A DNA stretch of 64,000 nt from Alphaproteobacteria bacterium (GTDB lineage: Bacteria; Pseudomonadota; Alphaproteobacteria; Rhodospirillales; Magnetospirillaceae): positions 1 through 64,000 of the forward strand of contig JAJPHO010000096.1 of the NCBI GenBank assembly GCA_021325215.1, in the 5' to 3' direction. Numbering within the stretch: position 1 is the stretch's first letter; every line of letters starts with the position of its first letter. This document shows positions 26,717 through 35,630 of this stretch, piece after piece. The notes beneath the pieces were generated by a model. That model saw only the letters and a program-made list of their open reading frames with translations. It had not been told where the DNA came from and made no database searches. Made by a program: the position numbers and the translations under genes.

Positions 26717-28041
26717 TGGATGAAATCGAAGTTCTCGCCTGCGACCTGAACGGCATCCTGCGCGGCAAGAGGGTGCCGCGCGATCAGTTCGACAAGGTCC
26801 GCAAGGACGGGATGAAGTTCCCGCGCTCGATCCTCGCCCTCGATATCTGGGGCGAGGATGTGCACGCCAACGGCCTGGTGTGGGAAGGCGGCGACGGCGA
26901 CGGCATCTGCCTGCCCTGCGTGCCGCTGCTGCCGATGCTATGGGATATCCCCCCCGCCCAGCAGCCGCGCAGCCAGATCCTGACCACCATGTTCGACCCG
27001 GACGGCACGCCCTTCATGGGCGATCCGCGCCAGATCCTCAAGGCGGTGGTCGAGCAATGCCAGGCCGACGGCTATTGGCCGGTGGTGGCGCTGGAGCTGG
27101 AATTCTATCTGATGGACGGCAAATCGGTCCGGCAGGGACATCCGGCGCCGCCCCAGGCGCCCGTCTCGGGCTATGACCTGGACAGCCCGCGCGTCTATGC
27201 GATGGACGAGCTTGCCGAATTCTCCGAAGTGCTGTCGGCGATGCGCCGCGCCTGCGAGGGGCTTGAGCTGCCGACCGAAAGCATCATGGTCGAGAATGGC
27301 CGTGGCCAGTTCGAGATCACCCTCGGCCACCAGGCCGACGCCCTGCTGGCCGCCGACCACGCCGTGCTGCTGCGGCGCGCGGTACGCGGGGTGGCGCGCG
27401 ATTTCGGTATGCACGGCACCTTCATGGCCAAGCCCTATGGCGATTCCGCCGGAAGCGGCCTGCATATCCATTGCAGCCTGCAGGACGCGGTCGGCCGCAA
27501 CCTGTTCGATGACGGCACCGAGGCAGGCAGCGAAATGCTGCGCCATGCGGTTGCCGGGCTGCTGGCGGCGACGGCGGAATCCTTCCTGATCTTCGCGCCG
27601 AACGCCAATTCCTACCGGCGCTTCCAGGCCGGGGTCCATGCGCCGGTCAGCGCCAGCTGGGGCTATGAGAACCGCACGACGGCGGTACGCATTCCGCTCG
27701 GCGCACCGTCCGCGCGGCGCTTCGAGCATCGTCTGGCGGGCGCCGACGCCAATCCCTATCTCGTCACCGCCGCCATCCTCGCCGCTATGCTGCATGGGGT
27801 GCGGGCCAAGCAAGAAGCGCCGCCGCCGATCGCCGGCAACGGTTATGACGACCGGGCCCAGACGCCCTTGCCGCGCGACTGGCTGGCCGCCATCGACGCG
27901 TTCGAACAGGGAACCATCCTCGAACCCTATCTCGGCCCCCTGTTCCGCCGCGCCTTCGCCGCCTGCAAGCGGCAGGAGCGGGAGGTGCTGGAACGCCGCG
28001 TCACCGACGTCGAATACCGCACCTATCTGGGGTCACTCTGA
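26716..28041 (+). CDS. Glutamine synthetase-family ligase, PuuA-like paralogue
   Basis: A 441-residue ligase of the type I glutamine synthetase fold, probably gamma-glutamylating an amine with ATP. Segments: LACDLNGILRGKRVPRDQ, VVALELEFYLMDG, RGQFEITLGHQADALLAAD, KPYGDSAGSGLHIHCSL, NSYRRFQAGVHAPVSASWGYENRTTAVRIP and HRLAGADANPYLVTAAI. It is shorter and diverged from the puuA at 19762-21132, so the two are not simple duplicates and may differ in substrate. Its start shares bases with the TonB receptor stop (TGATG), strong evidence for co-expression. A 140-base gap follows before the PAS-MCP gene; I see no terminator in it. Confidence 0.9.
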   Translation: MDEIEVLACDLNGILRGKRVPRDQFDKVRKDGMKFPRSILALDIWGEDVHANGLVWEGGDGDGICLPCVPLLPMLWDIPPAQQPRSQILTTMFDPDGTPFMGDPRQILKAVVEQCQADGYWPVVALELEFYLMDGKSVRQGHPAPPQAPVSGYDLDSPRVYAMDELAEFSEVLSAMRRACEGLELPTESIMVENGRGQFEITLGHQADALLAADHAVLLRRAVRGVARDFGMHGTFMAKPYGDSAGSGLHIHCSLQDAVGRNLFDDGTEAGSEMLRHAVAGLLAATAESFLIFAPNANSYRRFQAGVHAPVSASWGYENRTTAVRIPLGAPSARRFEHRLAGADANPYLVTAAILAAMLHGVRAKQEAPPPIAGNGYDDRAQTPLPRDWLAAIDAFEQGTILEPYLGPLFRRAFAACKRQEREVLERRVTDVEYRTYLGSL

Positions 28042-28181
28042 TGTCGTCGGCCTATCGGAAAAATAGCGAATCGTGTGATCTGAAACCCTGCTGTGCTCGT
28101 ACTTTATTGATCGGGAAACGATCGGAATAACGGTGGCGAGCATAATTGTGCCGTCAATCTCTTGATGCAGGGTTTTGTGGC

Positions 28182-29684
28182 ATGATGTTCAGGAAGTTCT
28201 TTTCGGGCGCACGCAGGCGCCTCGATGCATTGCATAGATCTCTCGCGATAATTGAATTTGATGTGAACGGAACCATTGTTTCCGCGAACGACAATTTTCT
28301 GTCGGCGATGGGGTACCGGCTCGATGAGATCGTCGGGCGCCATCATTCCATGTTCGTCGATCCCTCCTATCGCGATACGGCCGATTATCGCGCTTTCTGG
28401 CAGAAGTTGGGGCGCGGCGAGTTCACCGTGGCGCAGTGCAGGCGCCTGGGCAAAGGCGGGCGCGAGATCTGGCTCGAGGCCTCCTACAATCCTATTCTCG
28501 ACGCCCAGGGCCGCGCCGTCGGCGTGATCAAGCTGGCCACCGACATCACCGGGCGAAAGGTCGCCGCGGTCGAGATGGAGGGTAAGGTCGAGGCGATTTC
28601 CCGTTCCCAGGCGGTCATCGAATTTTCCCTCGACGGCACCATTCTGCATGCCAACGAGAATTTCCTGTCGTTGATGGGCTATCGGCTCGATGAGATTGCC
28701 GGCCGGCATCACTCGATGTTCGTCGAGCCCGCGCAACGCGACGGCGCCGAATACAAAGCGTTCTGGGAGACGCTGCGGCGCGGCGAATTCCGCGCCGGGC
28801 AGTTCAGGCGCATGGGCAAAAGCGGGGCGCAGGTCTGGATCGAAGCCTCCTACAACCCGATTCTCGGGGCGGACGGCAAGCCTTACAAAGTCGTCAAATT
28901 CGCCACTGACCTGTCGGAGCGCAAGCAGCAGAATGCCGCCCTGGCCGAGGCTTTCGAGGCCAACGTCAAGGGAACCGTCGAATCGGTGGCCGGCGAGGCC
29001 GAGATCATGCGCAAGACGGTTGCCGGGCTGGCGGCGGCGTCCGAGCAGACCAGCCAACAGGCAGGGATGGTGTCGGTGGCTGTCGAGCAACTGCAGAGTT
29101 CGGCGCACGAAATATCGCGCCAGATCGGCGAGGCCGCCCGCGTCGCCGGCGCGGCGGTCGGCGAGGCGCGCCAGTCGGACGCCAAGGTCCAGGCGCTGCT
29201 GGGCGCCGCCGACAAGATCGGCGCCATGACCCAGCTGATTGCCGACATCGCCAGCCAGACCAATCTGCTGGCGCTGAACGCCACCATCGAGGCGGCCCGC
29301 GCCGGCGAGATGGGCAAGGGCTTCGCCGTGGTGGCGGCGGAGGTCAAGCATCTGGCCAACCAGACCGCCAGGGCCACGCAAGACATCTCGATTCAGGTCC
29401 GCGAAGTGCAGGACACCAGCGGCGCCACCGCATCCGCCATCCATCAGATCGCCGGTGTGATCGCCCGGGTCAGCGAGATCAGTGCGGCGGTCTCGGCGGC
29501 GGTCGAGCAGCAGACGGCGGCGACCCAGGAGGTCGGGCGCAACATCGCCGGCGTCGCCCGCGCGGCCGAGGAATCGGGCCAGGGTTCGACCAGTCTTTTG
29601 CGCGTCGCTGAAACGGTTCTCAAGGAAGCGGTCGATCTGGAAGGCCGGGTCGAGGGCTTCCTGTCGGATGTCCGGGCGATGTAG
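28182..29684 (+). CDS. Soluble chemoreceptor-like protein, PAS-PAS-MCP (copy 1 of 3)
   Basis: A 500-residue cytosolic protein with no membrane helix: PAS about 20-130 ([37 protein letters not shown]), a second PAS about 140-255 with the same motifs, and an MCP signalling domain about 260-500 with [19 protein letters not shown] and [19 protein letters not shown]. The architecture is that of BdlA, a Pseudomonas biofilm-dispersal protein; a redox or metabolite-sensing role is inferred. It is the first of three tandem paralogues. I chose the ATG at 28182, 9 bases after AGGG. It lacks HAMP and a CheR-docking tail. Confidence 0.92.
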   Translation: MMFRKFFSGARRRLDALHRSLAIIEFDVNGTIVSANDNFLSAMGYRLDEIVGRHHSMFVDPSYRDTADYRAFWQKLGRGEFTVAQCRRLGKGGREIWLEASYNPILDAQGRAVGVIKLATDITGRKVAAVEMEGKVEAISRSQAVIEFSLDGTILHANENFLSLMGYRLDEIAGRHHSMFVEPAQRDGAEYKAFWETLRRGEFRAGQFRRMGKSGAQVWIEASYNPILGADGKPYKVVKFATDLSERKQQNAALAEAFEANVKGTVESVAGEAEIMRKTVAGLAAASEQTSQQAGMVSVAVEQLQSSAHEISRQIGEAARVAGAAVGEARQSDAKVQALLGAADKIGAMTQLIADIASQTNLLALNATIEAARAGEMGKGFAVVAAEVKHLANQTARATQDISIQVREVQDTSGATASAIHQIAGVIARVSEISAAVSAAVEQQTAATQEVGRNIAGVARAAEESGQGSTSLLRVAETVLKEAVDLEGRVEGFLSDVRAM

Positions 29685-29710
29685 CTGGCAAGCGGCCGGC
29701 TTCTGGTTTA

Positions 29711-29720
29711 TCTGTGATCA
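29711..29720. promoter_or_regulatory. Operator-like motif TCTGTGATCA before the GntR gene
   Basis: Exact inverted copy of the decamer found twice before the TonB receptor at 24247 and 24303. It lies 25-34 bases before the chosen GTG of the GntR-family gene, a position suited to autoregulation. Confidence 0.45.
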
Positions 29721-29744
29721 TTGGTTCTTGTCGTTGAGGTGCCA

Positions 29745-30410
29745 GTGGACGGAGATACCGGGCCGGCCGCAGCCGTTCCCCTGCATGAGGAAGTCTATGC
29801 GGAGTTGCGCAGCCGCCTGATCACAGGCCGCATCGTGCCCGGCGTCGGCCTGTCGACCCGTGGTCTGGCCGAGGAACTGGGCGTCAGCCAAATGCCGGTG
29901 CGCGAGGCCTTGTCGCGCCTGGCCGCCGACGGCGCGGTCGAGATCCGCTCCAAAAAGCGCGTCCAGGTGACGCCGATGTCGCCCCAGCGCTTCGACGATC
30001 TGCTGCGCTGCCGCCTGCTGCTGGAACCCAATTCGGCGCGCCTGGCGCTTCCCTATATCGACAAGGACCGCCTGGCACGCCTGCGCCATTGGGACAACCG
30101 TATGGAGGCGGCGCTCAAGGGCGGCGACGTCAATGATTACATGGAAGGCAATTACCACTTCCATTTCACCCTCTATGCCGCCCATCCCGGGACCCTGCAG
30201 AACCGTCTGATCGAGACTCTGTGGCTGCAGTTCGGGCCGTTCATGCGGGTGGTCTATGGCCGCTTCGGTACGTCGAACCTGGTCGATCAGCATGTGCTGG
30301 CGCTCGACGCCATCGAGGCGGGCGACGAGGAGGCCTTGGCTGCCGCCATCCATCAGGACATCGCCGACGGAATGGGACTGATCGGGCGCACGGGCCTGGC
30401 GGATCTGTAA
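29745..30410 (+). CDS. GntR-family transcriptional regulator (FCD/FadR-like)
   Basis: DNA-binding regulator of about 221 residues. The N-terminal winged helix has [54 protein letters not shown]; the all-helical C-terminal FCD domain has [28 protein letters not shown] and [27 protein letters not shown], including His residues likely to bind a metal or carboxylate effector. I chose the GTG at 29745 (GAGG 5 bases upstream); GTG 29739 and TTG 29721 are alternatives. A copy of TGATCACAGA lies just before it, which links it to the divergent puu/TonB region. It sits between two PAS-MCP paralogues. The following 145 bases are AT-rich and contain a weak stem (30445-30451 with 30472-30478). Confidence 0.9.
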   Translation: MDGDTGPAAAVPLHEEVYAELRSRLITGRIVPGVGLSTRGLAEELGVSQMPVREALSRLAADGAVEIRSKKRVQVTPMSPQRFDDLLRCRLLLEPNSARLALPYIDKDRLARLRHWDNRMEAALKGGDVNDYMEGNYHFHFTLYAAHPGTLQNRLIETLWLQFGPFMRVVYGRFGTSNLVDQHVLALDAIEAGDEEALAAAIHQDIADGMGLIGRTGLADL

Positions 30411-30555
30411 TACTCTCCTCCTGACAAAACCTTACAATATATCTGTAAAATACTCCTCAATTAGGGAGCGAATTTTACTTGTTAGTTGCTTATCGTTTGG
30501 ATGCTTAACTAGAGGTTGTGTTGACTATATAGATATATTTATGGAGAGGGACGGC

Positions 30556-32052
30556 ATGCTGGATTTCATCGGGGGAGCGAGTGCCCGCCTTAAGGCGCTG
30601 CACAAATCCTTGGCAATCATCGAGTTCCGCATGGATGGAACGATCCTCACCGCCAACGAGAATTTTCTCAAGACGATGGGCTACCGGCTGGAGGAAATCG
30701 TCGGCCGGCATCACAGCCTGTTCGTCGAGCCCGCCTACCGCGAAAGCTCCGACTATCGCCAGTTCTGGGAGCGGCTCAATCGCGGCGAGTTTTTCGCCGG
30801 CACCATCAAGCGGCTGGGCAGGGACGGAAAGGAGATCTGGCTGGAAGCTTCCTATAACCCGATCCTCGGTGCTTCGGGCAAGCCGGTCGGCGTTATCAAG
30901 GTCGCCACCGATGTCACCGCCCAAAAAACCAGCCATGCGGAATTGCAGGGCAAGGCCGACGCGATCAGCCGGGCCCAGGCGGTGATCGAATTCGATCTGG
31001 ACGGCAAGATCCTCACCGCAAACGAGAATTTTCTCAAGACGATGGGCTACCGGCTGGAGGAGATCATCGGCCAGCATCACAGCCTGTTCGTCGAGCCTTC
31101 TTATCGCGCAAGCCCCGACTATCGCCGCTTCTGGGACGATCTGCGGGCCGGCAGATTCCAGGTCGCACAATATAAACGCATCGGCAAGGGCGGGCGGGAA
31201 GTATGGCTGGAGGCAGCCTACAATCCGATCCTCGATGCGAACGGCAATCCCTGCAGGATCGTCAAGTTCGCGACCGACATCACGCCGCGCAAGGAGCAGA
31301 ACGCGGCTCTGGCGCGGGATTTCGAGAAGAACGTCAAGGGCACCGTCGAGATGGTGGCCGCCGCGGCTGAAACCATGCGGCGGACGGCACAGGCTCTGGC
31401 CGCCGCCGCTGAGCAGACCAGCCAGCAATCCGGCGTCGTTTCGGCGGCGTCGGAGGAACTGGGCGCCTCGGTCAACGAGATCGCCCGCCAGATGGTCGAA
31501 GCCACGCGGGTAACGGACGAGGCGATGACCGAAGCCCAGAATTCGGAAGCCATGGTGGGGGCCCTGCTCGGGGCCGCCGAGCGGATCGGCGCGGTATCGC
31601 AGTTGATCGCCGACATCGCCAGCCAGACCAATCTTTTGGCCCTGAACGCCACGATCGAAGCCGCCCGCGCGGGCGAGGCGGGCAAGGGGTTCGCCGTGGT
31701 GGCCGCCGAGGTCAAGCATCTGGCCAACCAGACTGCCAAGGCGACGGAGGAGATCGAACAGCAGGTGCGAGGCGTCCAGGATTCGAGCCAGGCCACCGCC
31801 GGCACCATCCGCCAGATCACCCAGGTGGTCTCGCGGGTCAGCGCGATCGGCATGACGGTGTCCAGCGCCGTCGAGGAGCAGGAGGCGGCGACCCGCGAGG
31901 TTTCGCTCAACATCAACGGCGTGAACCAGGCGGCCGAGGAAACCGGCCGTTCCTCCAGCGAACTGCTCGATATCGCGAAGAACGTGTCGAGCCTCGCCGC
32001 CAGCCTGGAAGGCGAGGTCGAGACCTTTCTCGAGAATGTGCGGGCGATGTAA
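30556..32052 (+). CDS. Soluble chemoreceptor-like protein, PAS-PAS-MCP (copy 2 of 3)
   Basis: A 498-residue paralogue of the gene at 28182: PAS about 20-125, PAS about 140-250, then an MCP domain with [28 protein letters not shown] split across the usual hairpin tip. The start at 30556 has GAGG spaced 6 bases; the frame from 30541 would add five residues containing that site. The two PAS domains contain an almost identical 90-base DNA segment (30642-30731 and 31008-31097), unlike the more diverged PAS pair of the neighbours. The preceding gap (30411-30555) is AT-rich with TTGACT at 30521, a possible promoter element. No membrane segment. Confidence 0.92.
   Translation: MLDFIGGASARLKALHKSLAIIEFRMDGTILTANENFLKTMGYRLEEIVGRHHSLFVEPAYRESSDYRQFWERLNRGEFFAGTIKRLGRDGKEIWLEASYNPILGASGKPVGVIKVATDVTAQKTSHAELQGKADAISRAQAVIEFDLDGKILTANENFLKTMGYRLEEIIGQHHSLFVEPSYRASPDYRRFWDDLRAGRFQVAQYKRIGKGGREVWLEAAYNPILDANGNPCRIVKFATDITPRKEQNAALARDFEKNVKGTVEMVAAAAETMRRTAQALAAAAEQTSQQSGVVSAASEELGASVNEIARQMVEATRVTDEAMTEAQNSEAMVGALLGAAERIGAVSQLIADIASQTNLLALNATIEAARAGEAGKGFAVVAAEVKHLANQTAKATEEIEQQVRGVQDSSQATAGTIRQITQVVSRVSAIGMTVSSAVEEQEAATREVSLNINGVNQAAEETGRSSSELLDIAKNVSSLAASLEGEVETFLENVRAM
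30642..30731 (+). repeat. Direct repeat within the second PAS-MCP gene, unit 1
   Basis: A 90-base segment encoding [16 protein letters not shown] and following residues of PAS 1. It is repeated 366 bases (122 codons, in frame) downstream with 86 of 90 bases the same. Silent positions are conserved too, which points to a recent duplication or gene conversion. Confidence 0.85.
31008..31097 (+). repeat. Direct repeat within the second PAS-MCP gene, unit 2
   Basis: The PAS 2 copy of the 90-base segment at 30642-30731. The four differences change GCC to GCA, GAA to GAG, GTC to ATC and CGG to CAG. Flanking PAS sequence is much less similar, so the repeat has sharp edges. Confidence 0.85.
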
Positions 32053-32153
32053 GCCCCTTACAGATCCTTACCTTTCCCAACCCTTCTTGGGTGGGGAGGC
32101 CGGGGGCGCGGGGCTAAGCTCTTCCTTGCAACCAGTTCAAGGGAGAGCCCCCG

Positions 32154-33665
32154 ATGTCCCTCTTCGCACGGTCCGCTTCGGCCAAACTCGAAGCCCTCGA
32201 CAAGGCGATGGCCATCATCGAATTCAAGCTCGACGGCACCATCGTCACCGCCAATCGGAACTTCCTGAACACGGTCGGCTACAGCCTCGACGAGATCCGG
32301 GGCCGCCACCACAGCATGTTCGTCGACGCCGCTTATGGCGCCAGCGCCGAGTACCGCGATTTCTGGGCGGCGCTGAACCGCGGCGAGCACAAGCTGGCCG
32401 AATTCAAGCGCTACGGCAAGGGCGGCCGCGAAATCTGGCTCGAAGCCTCGTACAATCCGATCTTTTCCGCCGGCAAGCCGATCTCGGTGATCAAGTTCGC
32501 CACCGACATCACCCATGCGAAGGGTGAATGCGCCGACATGAAGAGCAAGATCGAGGCGATCGGCCGCGCCCAGGCGGTGATCGAATTCACCCTCGACGGC
32601 ATCATCCTCGACGCCAACAGGAATTTCACCGACACGGTCGGTTACAGTCTGGGCGAGATCGTCGGCAAGCATCACCGGATGTTCATGGACCCGGCCGAAG
32701 CCGAGACCGCGGAATATCGCGACTTCTGGAAGAACCTGCATGACGGGAAGTTTCAGGCCGGCCTTTACAAGCGGGTCGGCAAGGGCGGCAAGACCATCTG
32801 GCTCGAAGCCGCTTACAATCCGATCCTCAATGCCGACGGCGTTCCCTACAAGGTGGTGAAGTTCGCCACCGACATCACCCGGCGCCAGCAGCAGAACCTC
32901 GCTCTCGCGGAAGCGGCGAGAACCTTCGAGGCCGGTATCAAATCGGCGGTGGAATCGGTCTCCTGTTCGGCGACCACCATGCAAGAAACTGCCCATTCGC
33001 TGGCTTCCACCGCCGATCGAACCACCCAGCAATCGACGGCCGTTTCGGCGGCCTCGGAGCAGCTGGACCAATCGGTCAACGAGATATCGCAGCAGATGGT
33101 CCGCGCTTCGTCGGTGACGGAAACGGCGGTGGAGCAGGCGCGCAACTCCGAGTTCCTGGTCGCCAGCCTGCTTCAGGCCGCCGAGAAGATCGGTACCGTG
33201 ACGCAGGTGATCTCGGCGATCGCCAACCAGACCAACATGCTGGCCCTGAACGCCACCATCGAGGCGGCCCGCGCCGGCGACATGGGAAAGGGCTTTGCGG
33301 TCGTGGCCGCCGAGGTCAAGCATCTGGCCCATCAGACCGCCAAGGCGACCGAGGAAATCACCGAACAGGTCCGCAACGTGCAGGACTCCAGCCGCTCGAC
33401 CGCCGATGCGATCCAGTCGATCACCCAGGTGATCAATCAGGTCAGCCATATCAGCGTGTCGGTCTCCGGCGCCGTCGAACAGCAGGCGGCGGCGACCCGC
33501 GAGGTCTCGCTCAACATCAACGGCGTCAATCAGGCGGCCGGCCATACCAACAGCGCCTCGGCCAGTCTGCTCGACCTTGCCGACGCGGTGACCCGGCAGG
33601 TCGCCGGACTGGGGGCGCGGGTGGACAGCTTCCTGCGCAGCATCAACACCACGGCTGCCGCCTGA
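32154..33665 (+). CDS. Soluble chemoreceptor-like protein, PAS-PAS-MCP (copy 3 of 3)
   Basis: A 503-residue paralogue with two PAS domains ([43 protein letters not shown]) and an MCP domain with [24 protein letters not shown]. It is the most diverged of the three in PAS 2 and at the C-terminus (INTTAAA). It differs from copies 1 and 2 by IANQTN in place of IASQTN at the tip. A GGGAGAG ribosome site precedes the ATG. A strong terminator follows at 33692. The 101-base gap before it is rich in C and T and shares CCTTACA-type runs with the gaps at 30428 and 33747. Confidence 0.92.
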   Translation: MSLFARSASAKLEALDKAMAIIEFKLDGTIVTANRNFLNTVGYSLDEIRGRHHSMFVDAAYGASAEYRDFWAALNRGEHKLAEFKRYGKGGREIWLEASYNPIFSAGKPISVIKFATDITHAKGECADMKSKIEAIGRAQAVIEFTLDGIILDANRNFTDTVGYSLGEIVGKHHRMFMDPAEAETAEYRDFWKNLHDGKFQAGLYKRVGKGGKTIWLEAAYNPILNADGVPYKVVKFATDITRRQQQNLALAEAARTFEAGIKSAVESVSCSATTMQETAHSLASTADRTTQQSTAVSAASEQLDQSVNEISQQMVRASSVTETAVEQARNSEFLVASLLQAAEKIGTVTQVISAIANQTNMLALNATIEAARAGDMGKGFAVVAAEVKHLAHQTAKATEEITEQVRNVQDSSRSTADAIQSITQVINQVSHISVSVSGAVEQQAAATREVSLNINGVNQAAGHTNSASASLLDLADAVTRQVAGLGARVDSFLRSINTTAAA

Positions 33666-33691
33666 CGGTACGGATCTCCCGGGGGGGAGTG

Positions 33692-33730
33692 GGAAGGTGG
33701 TTCGCCGCAAGGCGGCCACCTTCCGTTTTT
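33692..33730 (+). terminator. Rho-independent terminator after the PAS-MCP array
   Basis: A 9-bp stem (33692-33700 with 33716-33724) with an inner GC stem in its loop, followed by five T. It closes the third PAS-MCP gene. Confidence 0.85.
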
Positions 33731-33819
33731 CCGCTCATCTTACGGTTCCTTACAAAAGCCTATCCTTCTTGACGGGTTTCCCAGGGCTGTTTTGTCTATC
33801 TTTTTCTTGTGAGACAGAC

Positions 33820-33846
33820 GGGGCCGCCTAGGCATGAGGCGGCCCC
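33820..33846. other. GC-rich stem-loop between convergent genes
   Basis: A perfect 10-bp stem (33820-33829 with 33837-33846) and a 7-base loop, without a T run on either side. It lies in the 286-base gap between the PAS-MCP array and the convergent gamma-glutamyltransferase gene. It might serve as a transcript end or RNA-stability element. I see no gene in the rest of this gap. Confidence 0.6.
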
Positions 33847-33951
33847 GCGTCGCGAACGGATCGCGGGTTGGGACCCCGGGAAGGCTTGAGCCGCCGCGCA
33901 TACGCGCCGTCCGCACGCGACGAGAATGAGGGGAGTGGCGGCGCGAAAGGG

Positions 33952-35547
33952 CTAAAAGCCTATCGCGCCGCCATTGCTGCGCGGATCGGCGGCTCCCTCC
34001 ATCACGCCGTTGGCGTGACGCAGGATGGCGCCGGCATGGCCCATCGTCTCGCTGAAAGCGGGATAGATTTCCACATCATGGCCGCGGGATTTCAGCTCCT
34101 CGATCACGCCGGGGGCGAAGCGGTCCTCGATCTTCAAACTATCCGAATTCTGGCCCCAGGTGCGGCCCAGCAGCCAGCGCGGCCCGCTGACCGCCTGCTG
34201 CAGGCTTTGGCCGAACACCGCATAGCGCGAAAAGACGGCGGCCTGGGTCTGCGGCTGGCCGTCGCCGCCCATGGTGCCATAGACCAGGGTACGCTGGCCC
34301 GGCAGCCTGGCCGCCGCCGGATTCAGGGTGTGGAACGGCTTCTTGCCCGGCACCAGCGACCATAGGTGATCGGCATCGAGCTTGAACGAAGCGCCGCGGT
34401 TCTGCCAATTGAGGCCGCTGCCTTCCAGCACCAGGCCGCTGCCATATTCGTGATAGATGCTCTGGATGAAGCTGACCGCCAGCCCGTCCTTGTCGATCGC
34501 GCCCAGCCAGACCGTATCGGCCGGCTTATGTCCCTGGCCCCAGGGCAGCGCCTTCTTTCCGTCGATCTTCGCCGCAGCCTGGTCCAGGCGGCTGGCACTG
34601 AGGATTTCCTCGACCGGGATCAGCGCGAAGGCAGGGTCGGTGACATAGGCGTCGCGCAGGGCGAAGGCCTGCTTGGTCGCTTCGACCAGGCAATGGATGT
34701 GATCGGCGCTGTCGGGGGCGAGCCCCGCCAGTCCGGCGCGTTCGGCGATGCCGAGGATGGCCAGCGACACCGGCCCCTGGGTCGGCAGGGTCATGTTGAA
34801 CAGGCGCCCGCCGCCGAAAGCCAATGTGGCGGGCTCGACGATTCGCGCCTTGTAGGCGGCGAAGTCGGCGGGGCGCAGCGGTGAGCCCAGCTTTTCCAGA
34901 TCGGCCGCCATCGAATGGCCGAGATCCCCGCGATAGAAACTGTCGATGCCGTCGGTGATCAGCGCTTCCAATGTCGCCGCCATGCGCGGACGGCGCATCA
35001 GGCTGCCGGGCTCCGGCGGTTTGCCCTCGACGAGGAATTCCTCGGCGAAACCGGGCTGCGGCGCCAGCTCGGCCTGTTTCTGCGCGGTGCACAGGGTCTG
35101 GCTCGGGCTGACCGGAAAGCCGGCGCGGCCGTAATGGATGGCGTCGGCCAGCAGGCGGGACAAGGGGAGGCGTCCCCCCAAACCGCGCGATTGATCGAGG
35201 GCGGCCGCCCAGCCGCCGACGGCGCCGGCCATGGTCAGCGCCGCGTTCGGGCCGCGGAACGGAATCGCCGAAAGTCCGCGCTCCTTGTACCAATCCAGTG
35301 TGGCGAGGCCGGCCGCCGGTCCGCACGCCTCGATGGCGAAGGGCTTTCCGCCCGGCGGCAGCACCACCCAGAAGCCGTCTCCCCCGATGCCGTTCATATG
35401 CGGATAGACCATGGCGATGACCGACGCAGCCGCAATCATCGCCTCGATCGCATTGCCGCCGTCACGCAGCACGGCACAGCCGGCTTCGGCCGCCAGGGTG
35501 TGGGGGGCGACCACCATGCCGCGGGTCGCCCAGGCGCTGTTCAGCAT
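33952..35547 (-). CDS. Gamma-glutamyltransferase family protein
   Basis: Ntn-hydrolase of 531 residues that should self-cleave into two subunits and act on gamma-glutamyl compounds. The nucleophile position is Thr345 in ADTVWLGAIDKDGLAVSFIQS, replacing the common TTH motif. Other marks: VVAPHTLAAEAGCAVLRDGGNAIEA, MNGIGGDGFWVVL and YGTMGGDGQPQTQ. No signal peptide is visible, so it is probably cytosolic, unlike classical periplasmic GGT. It is of the AcyI/cephalosporin acylase-like or YwrD-like branch rather than glutathione-specific GGT. Gamma-glutamyl chemistry links it loosely to the puu genes, but there is no direct operon link. Confidence 0.87.
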   Translation of the reverse strand: MLNSAWATRGMVVAPHTLAAEAGCAVLRDGGNAIEAMIAAASVIAMVYPHMNGIGGDGFWVVLPPGGKPFAIEACGPAAGLATLDWYKERGLSAIPFRGPNAALTMAGAVGGWAAALDQSRGLGGRLPLSRLLADAIHYGRAGFPVSPSQTLCTAQKQAELAPQPGFAEEFLVEGKPPEPGSLMRRPRMAATLEALITDGIDSFYRGDLGHSMAADLEKLGSPLRPADFAAYKARIVEPATLAFGGGRLFNMTLPTQGPVSLAILGIAERAGLAGLAPDSADHIHCLVEATKQAFALRDAYVTDPAFALIPVEEILSASRLDQAAAKIDGKKALPWGQGHKPADTVWLGAIDKDGLAVSFIQSIYHEYGSGLVLEGSGLNWQNRGASFKLDADHLWSLVPGKKPFHTLNPAAARLPGQRTLVYGTMGGDGQPQTQAAVFSRYAVFGQSLQQAVSGPRWLLGRTWGQNSDSLKIEDRFAPGVIEELKSRGHDVEIYPAFSETMGHAGAILRHANGVMEGAADPRSNGGAIGF

Positions 35548-35630
35548 CGTCTTTTCCTTCGCCTCGTTGCTGCGTCCAGCGCAACACAGCCGGATAAGGC
35601 GGTCAAGGGTGCGGCCGCCCGGCGACCGTT

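Noticed and set aside
28083-28175. An AAACCCTGC/GCAGGGTTT inverted repeat that could hide the ribosome site of the first PAS-MCP gene
   Set aside because: Arms of 9 bases are 75 bases apart; weak and plausible by chance.
29817-29827. A near copy of TGATCACAGA inside the GntR coding region
   Set aside because: One mismatch and inside codons; not counted with the three intergenic copies.
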